A stretch of DNA of 64,000 bases from Hawksworthiomyces lignivorus. Its lineage: Eukaryota > Ascomycota > Sordariomycetes > Ophiostomatales > Ophiostomataceae. Position numbers and translations under genes: made by a program. How positions within the stretch are numbered: position 1 is the stretch's first letter; every line of letters begins with the position of its first letter. The stretch is from positions 310,001 through 374,000 of the forward strand of contig NTMA01000036.1 in assembly GCA_002917075.1 (NCBI GenBank). Reading direction: 5' to 3'. This document shows, piece by piece, positions 53,201-64,000 of this stretch. Below the pieces are notes generated by a model. That model had not been told where the DNA came from. It did not search any database and was given only the letters and a program-made list of their open reading frames with translations.

Positions 53201-54611
53201 ATTTTCAAATTACGTGTCGCCTCTGGTTTTGGGGGGATTTTGTTTCTTCTTCTTTTTGCCCTCTGTAAAGTCAGGTAGCTTACGTACGGAAAGGCGAAGA
53301 TACGTATTCGCATAAAATGTTTCAGCATCCCAAAACTCATCTAACCAGTTTACCCGGGTCTCAGCTGAGTGTGGCCATCATGAATGCAAAGTCATCTTTG
53401 TTAGGCTCAAGTCGCAGAGAACACGACGCCTTTTTGATGCTTCCAACGTCCTGCATATGCTGTAGTGTATTGGATCCTTTGACACTTCGCTAGGGTGGTC
53501 ACATACCCAACGAGATTCCAGTCCACGCGATGCGTGAGACCCTCTTTATGTGGCTTCCAGGTATCACATTACATCGCCGGAAAAAGCAGGCTGGCTCTCT
53601 CTATTCTCAATTAAACGGCGAAGGCAGGTATGCAGCAGACTTACTAGCCTTGCTCTAAAGTCCCCTCGCCTTGCCCTTTACGTACACATGTATTACTGCT
53701 TTTCTAGTGATTTCTAACGGCCCTCGTGGAGGGCATTTACTGGTGTTGTCTAGCAGCTAAGCACAGCCAGCTCTAACATCATTGACCTATAGCGTTTATG
53801 GGCACACTTCTTAGCGCTCAGGACGCCTGCAAGGGTAGAGCGGACCGCTGCCGGCGTCTTTCTAACCGGCCGTCCCAAGATCGTACTTTTCTCGGTCTAT
53901 TCACCGACAAATGTTTAAATGTATGCATCAGACGACGCACAAGTTGGTCTGGTTGGAAAGGGTTCAAAGTGGCCTGAAGTTATAAGCCTAAGCCTACGTT
54001 GCGAAGGAGGGGTGGGGTTCGACGGTATCTGGATGTGTATAAGTATGGTATGTACAGTGTATGTGCGTATGTGGGGGCTGCTTGCAGGACACTTCTTCCT
54101 GTCACCATTTCTTCCACTTGAAAAGTGCAGTATGTGAGATGTTACTGCTGTTCCCTCGCAGCATGTATGTGAGGGCGAGTATACGAGAGTACCTGTCGTT
54201 GCTCTGTTGGGGCATGAAGGAAGGAGATGAAATAGAGACAGGAGCATACGAAGGAAGGAGGAAATGCGGCTGGCGACCAGCTGCGCTGCCAGGCCTGAGC
54301 TTTGTTGCAGAAAAGATAATACATATCCAAGTAGAAAATCAATAAGACGGCTGCCCGCTTTCTTCCTTTCTTCCACATTCTTCTCCTATTACTGAGATGC
54401 TTGTTCTTCTCTCAAGCAAAAACGACTGCCTAAGTTTAGCTGACTTATATCCTTCTCTCATAAACTGTTGTTCCTAGTGAGCCCTAGACCTTTTCCCAGC
54501 TGAAAGCCACGGCCAGACCAGAATCAGGAGAACAACCCACCAAAATCAAGCTGCCATTAGAACTTTCTCGCCCTGTTCTTTATTCTTTACCGAAATTTCC
54601 CACCTCTAAAA
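50215..54611. other. Large gene-poor region, 4.4 kb
   Basis: The first 700 bp are the CT-rich (minus strand) leader and promoter of the Gdt1 gene. Beyond it I see no gene. Short frames (for example 51406-51738, 52295-52630, 53915-54376) lack protein-like composition. ACGGAGTA octamers occur at 51499, 51801 and 52399. A T-run lies at about 53085-53101. Confidence 0.5.
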
Positions 54612-54896
54612 ATGGAGTCTCGTTTCCATGCTTTCTATCAAGTGACTGCACAAGACATCGTCACCCGGTCTTCTAAAAATGCCGGTGACGCTCGCTCGTT
54701 GTCTCACTACGCGTTTGAAAACGGCAGCAGCAGCGGCAGCGGCAGCAGCAGCAGCGGCAGCAGCAGCAGCAGAAGCAGAAGCAGCAGCAACAACAATAAC
54801 CAAACCGTCTTTTCTGAAAAGAGTCCTGCTGCTACCTTTGCAAGCAATGCCGGATACCAATCTGTGAAGTCCCTGCCTGACAAGCAACATGAGTAA
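54612..54896 (+). CDS. Possible small Ser-rich protein, 94 aa
   Basis: A single-exon frame with a good ATG context (AAAAATGGAG) after a CT-rich stretch. Residues 1-36 look natural (MESRFHAFYQVTAQDIVTRS). Residues 38-60 are a Ser/Gly/Arg run encoded by an AGC/GGC trinucleotide repeat, then a short Asn run. The tail VFSEKSPAATFASNAGYQ also looks coded. I do not recognise it. It resembles small stress- or starvation-induced fungal proteins in size and composition only. The minus-strand frames here are Ala and Leu runs from the same repeat. Confidence 0.45.
   Translation: MESRFHAFYQVTAQDIVTRSSKNAGDARSLSHYAFENGSSSGSGSSSSGSSSSRSRSSSNNNNQTVFSEKSPAATFASNAGYQSVKSLPDKQHE
54722..54790 (+). repeat. AGC/GGC trinucleotide repeat
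   Basis: About 20 imperfect AGC or GGC triplets, followed by AGAAGC and AACAAC, inside the possible Ser-rich ORF. Confidence 0.85.
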
Positions 54897-56265
54897 AGAA
54901 AGGCACTGCACTTGCTTTGATAGGAAATCGAGTCGGAGAAGATATTAATCTGGCTACGCATTTGTGAAATTTTTGCAAGAGCTTATAAAAGGTTGACGAG
55001 ATTTCAAAATAATTTTGGGCAACAGTTAAATTAGGCTCTCTTTGATCACGGGATTCTATGATATATTAGAAGTTCTTAAGGGTGTCTTGATTTTCACTTC
55101 AGTTTTCGTTTCCTTTTGCTTGTATCTTTTCTACTACTTTGAAAATTCTTGTAGGGCCCCTTTTTTGGTTGGCCGGGAAGGGATTGTTGTTTTTATCTGT
55201 TGCAACTTGGGACATATGGGACACAGGACACAAATTGAACAGTAGGATCTGAAAGGGGTGGCAAGCGCTTTCGGTTTAATTGATGGGAGGTCACAGTTGC
55301 AATGACGGAAATCTAGTTTCTCAGATAGTTCGTTCGCGTTTCTTTATTTACATCACTTGTCAGGGATCAGTAGACCTCACGTATGTCATAGTTTGATGAT
55401 GCTTAACACAAGTTTAAAGAGTCTTCACAAAATGCTGATCACTATCAACACCGGTTAGGTAGAACAAAACTTATTTGTAAGAAAGCAGTTCGTGCGAAAT
55501 CAAAGGTTGATCGAAGTGACCTGTCAACATATCTAAATATGAATGTGTTGGCGCTGTCATTATGCGTGTGCGCCTGTGAAACTCTACACGTTCACGCAAT
55601 AACAAAAATAGAAGGATACGGTGAAATTGAGCTCAGGATAGTGGAGTGTTTCTTAAAGACAAGATGAGATAATGGAAAGCTGGAGGCTCCCTATGACGCA
55701 AAAAGTTGAAGATTCTTGTTGGATTAAGAAGGCGGCTTTGGGAAGCCAATGGCATACTGACTTTCGATGAGGCGGTCACTCATTCTAATGTTTTCTTAAT
55801 TGAATCTGCCTCGTTAAAATTTGGTATGATTTAAGATGTAGGCTCTTTTCAAATATGAGGTCATAGTCTCTGCTTAAAACTATCTATGAAGAAAAAAAAA
55901 ATGATGATGATGATATAGAATACAACAGTATTGCGGACAGGTATGGAGACACAGGGGGGGTATAATACAAACAAGAGCGAAAGTCCAAAACAAAGTAACA
56001 ACAAAATCCATGACGAAATCGTTTCTCCATCACACTGCGTTTCCCATGATAACATATAATACTACCCATTTTCGCGTTTCTTCTCGCTTTACGAGATGCG
56101 GATCTCATTTCTCTTTAGTTGGCTTTACAACCTTCAGTTCCTATGATAGAGCTGAAGCAGGTCCTGTGTTCCCATTAAATGATGACACTGTCGAATAGAA
56201 GTGGGATTGTCTTTCTAAATTTGAAAGAAAAAGAAAGCGAGAATCGAAGGATTAGGATGCGGCGT
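54897..56265. other. AT-rich intergenic region
   Basis: AT-rich, with an (ATG)n stretch near 55898-55913 and a G7 run at about 55953. The last part is the 3' flank of the minus-strand gene at 56266. No supported gene. Confidence 0.5.
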
Positions 56266-57516
56266 TTACCAGCCTTTCGAGTGGTAGTCCATACCCCAGC
56301 TCCAACTTCGCGGAGCGACATAGTCGTCGACGTAGTAGATTGTGCGCAGCGGGCCAAGCTTGTCGCTTTTTTCTCGAGAGGGAGATTTGCTGCCTTTCTG
56401 GATGGAAATTGGCAGAGCCGCGTCCGTCGTTGGTGACACCTGCTGAATAGCTGGCGCAGAGTATGTTCGTCGCATGCTTGCCCGCCGCACATCGCAGTGC
56501 TCGGCATCTGCGTCACCGCAATTCAGATCATCCTCTACACACCGACGGCTTCCGTAATGCGTGAAGATGTATCGCGAGCTGTGCTCGTCGAGGATGCTAG
56601 TCTTTAGGGAGCTGCTGAGCTCGCTGGGCAAAAGAGAGTTTTGCGAGCGGATTTCGCGCGCCGACTTCATCTGTCCCAAGACGACGATCGGCGTGGCCCG
56701 CGGCCCACAGGCGCCGTTAAACGGCACAGCCAGAACGTCCACGCCATTGTCATCCACCAAAGAGCGCGGCGCGCTGTGGCGGAATGCGTGGTCGCTGGGG
56801 AGCTGGGGGATGTGCATGATCGACCTTGGTGATTTGGAGGAGGTGCAGGTGGCAGACGACGCGAAGGAAGACGACGCTGTTGAGTTTGCGGCCGAAATAG
56901 GCGGTGTCAGGACGAAGGGGGTTGGAGGGGGAGGAGGGGGAGGCGAGCGCGGCGACTGCACACCACTCGGAGGTGTAGGAGGTGGTGTCGCATAAGCCGG
57001 GTGACACTGCAGAGGATTCGGTAAGCCGGGATTCCCAGAGGGAAACGAGCAGCTGTCGGCGATGCAGCTCGTGCTGCTGCTGCTGGCTGCATTGGCTTTC
57101 TTGAGCATTAGAGTGAGATTGGATGCGTGCTTTCTGGGCTTTCCAACTTCGATGCGTTGGAACACAATTTCTTGGAAGTCGCAGTCGTCCTCGACGTCTT
57201 CGTATTCATCGTCACTATAGAAAGATATGGCGCTGCTGCTAATATAAGTACAATTGCTGTTGTGACTTGCAGCCGAGACCTTCTTGTCGATACCCGGCTT
57301 GCCTTGTTCACCTTCGATGCAGCTGTTACTGGCGAGATCCGGTAATGTCGGATCTTGGTTCAAAGACTTCAGCTCAAGTCTTGATGTGAAGGCAGTTAAT
57401 GTTGCAGGTGCTTTGGCTCTGGTCATTATCGTTTGCTGCCGTTTCTGCCATTCCTCGGGTAGGGTTTGTGAATGAGTATCGCGAGATAGCTCTAAGGACG
57501 TCGTGCGAGACGCCAT
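56266..57516 (-). CDS. Uncharacterised fungal protein, 416 aa, Ser/Pro-rich
   Basis: A single long minus-strand frame starting MASRTTSLELSRDTHSQTLP. Residues about 97-115 are Asp/Glu-rich, followed by QEIVFQRIEVGKPRKHASNL and TLMLKKANAA, the most conserved-looking part. A Pro run (about 192-203) and Ser-rich stretches follow. The end SWSWGMDYHSKGW is aromatic and may be conserved. I recognise no domain. The stop lies in a donor-like site: CTG/GTAAAC opens a classical 55-nt intron (CCTAATCC branch, TTTCAAATTTAG acceptor). Splicing it creates TGA at once, so the protein would end HSKG or HSKGW. A nuclear or regulatory role would be a guess. Confidence 0.7.
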   Translation of the reverse strand: MASRTTSLELSRDTHSQTLPEEWQKRQQTIMTRAKAPATLTAFTSRLELKSLNQDPTLPDLASNSCIEGEQGKPGIDKKVSAASHNSNCTYISSSAISFYSDDEYEDVEDDCDFQEIVFQRIEVGKPRKHASNLTLMLKKANAASSSSTSCIADSCSFPSGNPGLPNPLQCHPAYATPPPTPPSGVQSPRSPPPPPPPTPFVLTPPISAANSTASSSFASSATCTSSKSPRSIMHIPQLPSDHAFRHSAPRSLVDDNGVDVLAVPFNGACGPRATPIVVLGQMKSAREIRSQNSLLPSELSSSLKTSILDEHSSRYIFTHYGSRRCVEDDLNCGDADAEHCDVRRASMRRTYSAPAIQQVSPTTDAALPISIQKGSKSPSREKSDKLGPLRTIYYVDDYVAPRSWSWGMDYHSKGW

Positions 57517-60500
57517 TGTTCCGTGTTTTGATATGTTGTGATTTGTTGGTAAAGAGTGACTGAGGTTCAGTTGGAGTCTTAGGCTTGCTTATTTGGCCTG
57601 ATCTAAATAAAAACAAACCATGGCTGTGGTTATCCAATACGGTGGTGTTCGAATCTTGTCAGAAAAGATGCGGAGGATAAACAGCAAGGGGGGTTTAAAA
57701 AAGGGCAGGGCATGCTATGTGCGGTGCAAGGAGTGAGGATGATCAACAGGTCTCAGTCATTCTCTTGTATATATATTTCAGAGATGGGGCAACTTGAGCT
57801 GCCAATCCAGAGAGAGGTAAGATAAAATGAAAGGTATGGAATAGAGCCAAGAGATGTATCTTCCAAAGACGGGGATCAAAGACACTCCAGCTTATGGTCG
57901 ACCACCATCGTCATAGCTTTGTAATTTTGTTTTATTTTCATAAACCGAAGTGGAATTTTCCTTTCTAGCTAGGGGGAGCTCATAAGGCGTGATGAGAAAG
58001 CGACCTTGTGAGGTTAAAAGGGGTCTGAGAATTCTCAGCTGTCTGGGATGCTCTTGCATCTATCAAATTTTGGTGGACCGTCATATTTTGTAATGTGCCT
58101 GAAAAAAAAAAGAAATAAACATATAATAAATAATGAATACTTAAAAAGAAAAGAAAGTAGAAGAAGAGCCCAAAAAGAAAGTAGAGGGTTAATACAAAGA
58201 CAACTGTTTTATCCTCACAAATTTGCCCGGTATCTGGTATATGCGCATGTCGCTTGTTCTTTGTCTGCTATCAAATTTCTTTTCGGTACTGTTGATTGTT
58301 CTGCGTCGCATTCATGTTGCTACGTTTTCATCTTGGTTTGTATTACCTGCTACTCGTCTCTTTTTCTGCCTTCCTCAACGCTTGTAGATATTTCGTCTCT
58401 TCATTTTGCTGAGAACAAAGCCCCTCTTTCTTTGTGCCAAATCCGTGATAGAAAACAGTGGGAAAAACAACAACAACAAAGCAGCTCTCAAGGATGTTTG
58501 TGTTTTAGCTGCCAACCACATCTCGACGCGGCTCTACGCGAGCATGCATGTGTGAAAGAATGGCCTGTACATGCACCCGCCTCTTGTCTCCCTTCGGAAC
58601 CTTTTGGTCTCCATGTCTCTCTCTTGTGGGTCTTTCTGGAGTATTAGTGTATGCAGATGCTTGCAAGTCGACATCCAATACATTTCCCCATCCCCCCCAT
58701 TTGACTTCGTTTCTTTTTTACTTTCTTTTTCGCAGTTTGGAGAGGTAAACTGCGGTACGGAAGAAACCAATTCGGCTCCGCTGCCCATTATCCCCCGGCT
58801 TTGTAGCTGGTGAGCCCCTGTTCGGCTGAGAGCTGTCTTCGTTTTTTTTTTTTGCAACATCCTTCTCCCAAGCGCTTCCCCCCGCCCCAGAACCCCCTCC
58901 CTAGCTGGACTTTTCTCACCCCTCTGGCCCCTCCCTGTCTCCCTTGCCTCCCAGTTTGTATAGCATTTCAGCCACTCGCCTGGAGTACGACAAAGCATTT
59001 GGGGTTGTCGATCTTGTAGCTGCTGCTGCCGCTGCGTCTTGTTTCTCGGCAGAGGTAAGCTTTGGCCTTCCTGCATCAGCATGTTTTGGACCTAAACCTT
59101 CGTATCGTACATCGTACATTGGGATGGCCCAACCTTCGAGAGCCATTGAGTGTTCAGATCAATGCAAGAGGTTTTGAATCATTTTTTTTTTTTTTAAAAA
59201 AAAAAAGTATTCCCAAGTTTCATCGGCTGGGAATAGTGGCAAGTCTATTCCAGGTGGCGGGCTTACAGTTTCTGTCGATGCTGAATGAGAATCTGTCATA
59301 TACATTCAATATTCCAAGAACAACAGTCATACCAGTATATGAAAACGTATAGACTCTTTGAGAAAATCTGGCTTTGATTCCCATACATTTATTCTTTTAT
59401 GTTCTCTACTAAAGTATTACACCTGGTTCTTAGAGAATATTCTCTTGGTTAACATGATAGCTGCTTGTCTTACAATGTAGAAGCAGACAGCTTCAAAACT
59501 GCTCTTAAACGTTGATCAAATTGACAGACATGCTACAGTAACACCCAAAACCCGTTCGGTATCTTTGTTTTCCTGGGAGACAAAATACAATGTACATTAA
59601 TGCAAGATTGACGAATCACAGTCCACAGGCACACAATGTTGTCAAGCGGATGCTATCCGCCGGCGGCGGTGCATGCGCGGGCCGGTGATCGTGGAAAAAA
59701 CTAACAATCGGATTACAACGTATTTCATGTGGCGTGATAGACGAGCAAGGAAGGGCCGTTTTATTACTGGGAGAACTATTGTCGAGTTTTGCTTCTTTCT
59801 AATAACCTGATCTCCATCTCGGCCGTGCCGTAACTAGTGCCTTTTAGAAGCGGAGAAGGATCTTGTCTACAGGAACATATCCAAAAAAAAAAGAAAAAAA
59901 AAAGAAAGAAAAGGAGGAGGCTCACCGACAAAGCCAACTGATATGGCAAGCGATAGGCACGTCTGAAGCAAATCTGATTAGAGGCCTGCATCAACGGCAG
60001 CAAGCGACCTCCGTAGCCGAACTGATACCAGCGCCTAATAAAACCCTTGTCTAGTTGCAACTGTCACGGCGTGCTCTAATCTGTGCCGCCCGCCGTCTGC
60101 AACTGGCATGGACGTATGTATAGGACTGCAGAGTCCACACCGACTGTTTTTTCTTTTGGGCTCCTTTGTTCCGAGCTCGTCTACTTTTGACCTGGCACAG
60201 GCAAGTAAGTGCCTGTATGCACTTGTACGGAGAAATTGGAGTGCAGATTTCGCTGCACGAATAATAACATCCCAGCTGAATTAAACATAAACCAGAGAGG
60301 GCTTAGGCTGCGCCGGCTGCCATCTCCGGGTGCCGGAGTCTCACTAGAAACAAGAGTAGGGTCGCATCCTCGAAAAATTCTTGGCATTTGCCCTAATCCC
60401 TGTCATCTTTCACTAGGCTGATCTCTTTTTTGACAATATGCCGTGTGACTAGTACGGCCTACGTGTATTTGCTTGCTACGTTTATCGTTCCCAAAGAGCT

Positions 60501-63500
60501 ACGGAGGCAACACGAAAGAAGAGATGGAATCTATCCACTGCCGGCCTCCTGCATACGTGCATACGTCGATGGATTGGAGGAGGCTGCCTACGCTCTCTGT
60601 GGAGAGGGGCGTGACAATAGCAAATCGTAGATGGCAGCGGAAGAGCCTAAGTACGTATAAATTTTAGTGCTCCCGGTTGAGAGCGGGAGTGTCCCGGCTG
60701 CTGGTCTTAAGTCGTTGGTGTCGTCCAGCACGGGCCTTTCTTGTGGCACTGTCTTTCTAGATCACACTGCGTGCCAACCAAAAAGTGCAGCGCATACGCA
60801 TATGCGCAACACTACTTAGGCCTGGAATTGACAAACTGTTGGATTTTTAATACCACGTTGTTACCACACCGGTTGGTGCTGTTTAGTTCCTTTTCGAGCC
60901 TTACTTAAGAGATAAGGCGTGGCTTTGGCTTCGTATTTGGCGCTCTGGTTTGATCTTGTTGCTCTCTTAGCACTCCTCAGGTTACCTTCCAGTGTCGTCT
61001 TATCAGCTCGTGGATCCAGGCAGTTATGTAGATAAGCCCTGCGGTGGCTTGTTCTTAGCCTTTGTTATTTTAGCGCCTGAATGTGCAACTGTCGGACGGT
61101 GGCCAAGCCCTGCTCAAACTCCATTACAAAGGACATCTCCCTGATTAGCCAATGCCGCGCAGAAAGCTCATAATCTAAGGCTGCCACCACGTATTGGATT
61201 TTGACACGTGCAGCTCTGTTTGTATCACAGTGTCAGCAGGATATCGCAGACAAGTGGCTCCCTAAAATAACGACGGCATTCAAGAATACACCGAGTCTCT
61301 GTTCAGAAAATCCACAATGTCCGCAGCTGAGTGTCAACACCCTTCTCGGAAGTCAAGCATTGTATTTTTTGGAAGTCATCATGGAGACTGGTGACTTCTT
61401 TCACCTTGAGGGTACAGCGAGTGGAAGCTTAATGATACATACCTAGAAAAGCAGACAGCCGGACAGACAACGACGGTGCCAAAAGGATTTTCGTTATTCG
61501 ATCAAACGCAGCTGCTTCTCGTGCCTGAAGCTGCTGCTATCTCACTGCGCCAGCCATCATTGGACTATCTAGTAATCTGTCGAACTGTAAACTTTCCCTG
61601 AAGCCGAATCTAGGCACAGCACCTAGGAGCAGGTCGAATTGAACACAATCCTGCTCTTTTGAAGGAAGGCTTCACCAAGCCGTTTTGGCTAACACTCCTT
61701 GCAGCATGTGCTGGTCCAAAAGATGAGAGCGAGCTACAGGAAGCATGGAGGCGAGGTTTAATAACAAACCAAGAAGCCACGTTGTGGCTCGCAAAGGTTT
61801 TGTCAAGTATTCGGCGATGTACTATGCATACGCCCTCCAGGGCAGCTATAAAATGTTAGAAGCCAAGAAATGCGTAGCTTCCACTGAAGTTGAAATTAAA
61901 GACAAGGACTGGAAGTCCCTATTCTTGGTGTCATGATGACACGAGACACTGAAACGCATGCGCGAGAGAAGAAAACATAATAACAAATTATATGAAAAGA
62001 AATTTTAAGCAGAAAGAGTTTAAGAAAGTCTAAACGTCGGCCAGTGGAGGCGTGGCTCCGAATCCAGCTATCGTGCCAAGGGATTGAGGTTGCGTTTCTG
62101 TTTTTGTTTTTTGTTTGTTTCAAGATGCAAAATTTTTTCTGCAGTTTGAAAAGGAGAGAACGACAGTCTTGCGGGGAACCAGAAATTAAATGACTAAGCG
62201 GATCCGGTCTGCATCGCATGAGGCTAATGCACTACGACGTACGGAGAACAGCGCCACAGGCAGCTACTCACCAAGACTATTCGGCCACTCACACAGAGTG
62301 AACGGGCAAAACCGATAAAATCAAACAAGAAGCACTAATTTCACCGAAATGCAAAGCGTAGATAGTAAATTGCGGCAAGGTAGGGAGCACTGGGTTGCAA
62401 TGACGAATCCTCCAAAGTGGTGCCCTGGAAATTCGATTGGGATAACGGCTCTCATGTATCCAAGCCCAATGTGCTAAATTTAACGTATACTTCCCTCTTC
62501 TGCTGTTGTACATCGCTTCAGATGCGTCTTCTTTGCCCGGCATCGGGGCTATTTGGGGCCAGATTTTGATTCTCTTTGCTTCCCAGGGCCATAGGAAACT
62601 TTATAGAAGCAGCTTGCCATGAATAGGGAACGGTAGCATTACAATGTCAAATTGCGGAATATCTCTAGCTCAAGTACTCTTACATTAAATCTTAAGCAGC
62701 TTTTCTCAAGGCCTCTTTCCATATTGGGTCTTGTTTGTAGATATATCTAATTTAAAACTGCGGTCACAAAGAAAAGACAACGACCCGAGCTTTGATAAAT
62801 GAAGGTAGATACGAAACAAGTGAAGACTCGTTGCCGAGTCAGAGATGGTGGCGAAGCACAACTCAATAGAAAATAAAACAACAGCAAGCTAGATATAGAT
62901 TTATTCTTTCTCGCTTTTTCGATATTTTGCATGAAGACCCGTGCATCGTAATTTAGAAAAAATTACTACAGCAGATAAAGTGGTTATAAAACCTAGAAGC
63001 TGGGGTGTTGAGAGATGAATAGAGGCGTGAATAGAACAACAAACATCAAACACACTTTCTGTGTCCATATATAAGAGCAAATAGCACAACTTAGCTCTCT
63101 GTGTGTTCTCATCTTTGATATTTACACTTAGTTTGCTCAACCCGAGAGTTGTCTAAGTGTCTCGAGATTAACTATCCGGTGGCCTAGCTACGCCGCATGA
63201 TTTCGTGTGTATAGCCAAAAATAATTTCAATTCCTGCTTCCTTTTCAGCGAGTTTCATTTATCGCTTTTATCCTTTTTCTAAATCAGATTAGTATGAGGA
63301 ACGCCATTTTGTGTGTCCTGTTATTGAAAATGGAACGAACTTAATAGTGTCAAAGAGGAGAGCCATAAAACAGAAGGCAGAAAATGATCGTGTCGTTGAC
63401 TACATACAGGTGTACTAGAAACAACATAATGCCCGGTAAACTGGGCTAGGTGACAGACGGCATCTCTTCGACTATAGCTCATTAAATTTTTCTGGAGTAC

Positions 63501-64000
63501 TTCTCCTTGGACAGACACCGAAACAAGGGCCTAACACATGGGAGATTTTCACACAACGCAAGGAGCGTTTTCCTCATCCTTGTCACCTCATGGTCTGGGC
63601 AGCTCCCTGCACCGGCGCTGCATTCAACTTCTGGTATATTTCTGCCTTAACAAAGACTAGCTCGAAAGCTTGTGACTATCTGCAGGTTTGCTGTCATTGT
63701 CCAGAGCAGTAGACAACGTCATATCGCTCGCTCGCGATCTAAACATACCTGCAGAGGAACAACGATCGCCACTTTTTGCTAGCAGCTGCGAATCAAGATG
63801 CGCAAATGGCTAGACTCTGAAGATGCCACGTCTTTCGCATGAAGCTAACTGCATTTCACGGCTTTTCAAAAGAAACAATGACTATTAGCTATGTCTACAA
63901 TCTCGATAAAGGACGGACTATATTCGGGTGCCGAGAAATAAGCAGATTGGAGCACAGACAGTCGAAACTCACCGCTTGCATTGTGGGGTAGAGATGCAAT
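57517..64000. other. Large gene-poor region to the window edge, 6.5 kb
   Basis: No gene I can support. It begins with the leader of the 56266 gene (57517-57800). Later parts are mixed, with A-runs (58100, 59881) and a T14A11 block (59182-59206). Frames at 58916-59146 (-), 61201-61446 and 61659-61859 (+) are short, and the last two lack ATG starts. No transposase, RNA gene or repeat array is visible. Confidence 0.5.

Overview
The window is nuclear DNA from a filamentous ascomycete (Pezizomycotina). The signs are short spliceosomal introns with GTNNGN donors and CTAAC/CTGAC branch sites, CT-rich leaders, one polymerase III-type tRNA-Ala, and a protein set typical of such fungi (Atg29, Ivy1-like, Eaf, septin, Gdt1, an NT-C2 protein, a Zn2Cys6-type regulator). 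The Atg29 core resembles Sordariomycete versions as I remember them, so that class is my tentative guess. Genes are sparse, and several segments of 4 to 6 kb show no convincing gene.

Layout. 1-1295: 3' part of a fungal-specific transcription factor gene (+). 2.1-3.2 kb: a doubtful small ORF, a terminator-like hairpin and a broken HNH-like gene fragment. 4.07-6.14 kb: a coiled-coil, low-complexity protein (+). 6.6-7.7 kb: AT-rich DNA with a cluster of the near-palindrome CGCA(A/T)GTGCG. 8.2 kb: tRNA-Ala(AGC) (-). 10.1-12.3 kb: ATG29 (+), with a deduced 10-nt microexon. 13.5-13.9 kb: a possible small gene (-). 14.9-17.5 kb: a Gln/Pro-rich protein with CPCC motifs at both ends (-). 19.8-21.9 kb: an Ivy1-like I-BAR protein (+). 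22.9-23.2 kb: a small secreted protein (+). 24.5-26.6 kb: an NT-C2 domain protein (-). 30.2-32.1 kb: an Eaf elongation factor (-). 34.3-36.3 kb: pantothenate kinase (+). 37.4-39.1 kb: a divergent septin (-). 45.3-46.4 kb: a short-chain dehydrogenase (+). 47.0-47.6 kb: a DUF1348/NTF2-like protein (+). 48.4-50.2 kb: a Gdt1/TMEM165 ion transporter (-). 54.6-54.9 kb: a possible Ser-rich small protein (+). 56.3-57.5 kb: an uncharacterised fungal protein (-). The remaining 6.5 kb shows no gene I can support.

The genes are mostly unrelated housekeeping functions: autophagy, vacuole membrane, transcription elongation, CoA synthesis, septation and Golgi ion homeostasis. I see no secondary-metabolite cluster, transposase or CRISPR. 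The nearest thing to a functional pair is the dehydrogenase and DUF1348 genes. They are adjacent, on the same strand, and each has a clear TATA box about 135-147 bp before its ATG; the dehydrogenase also has a 23-bp CCG-rich promoter repeat. Gene models were built by hand from reading frame and splice signals. Exon boundaries are firm where conserved residues continue across them and are flagged where they do not.
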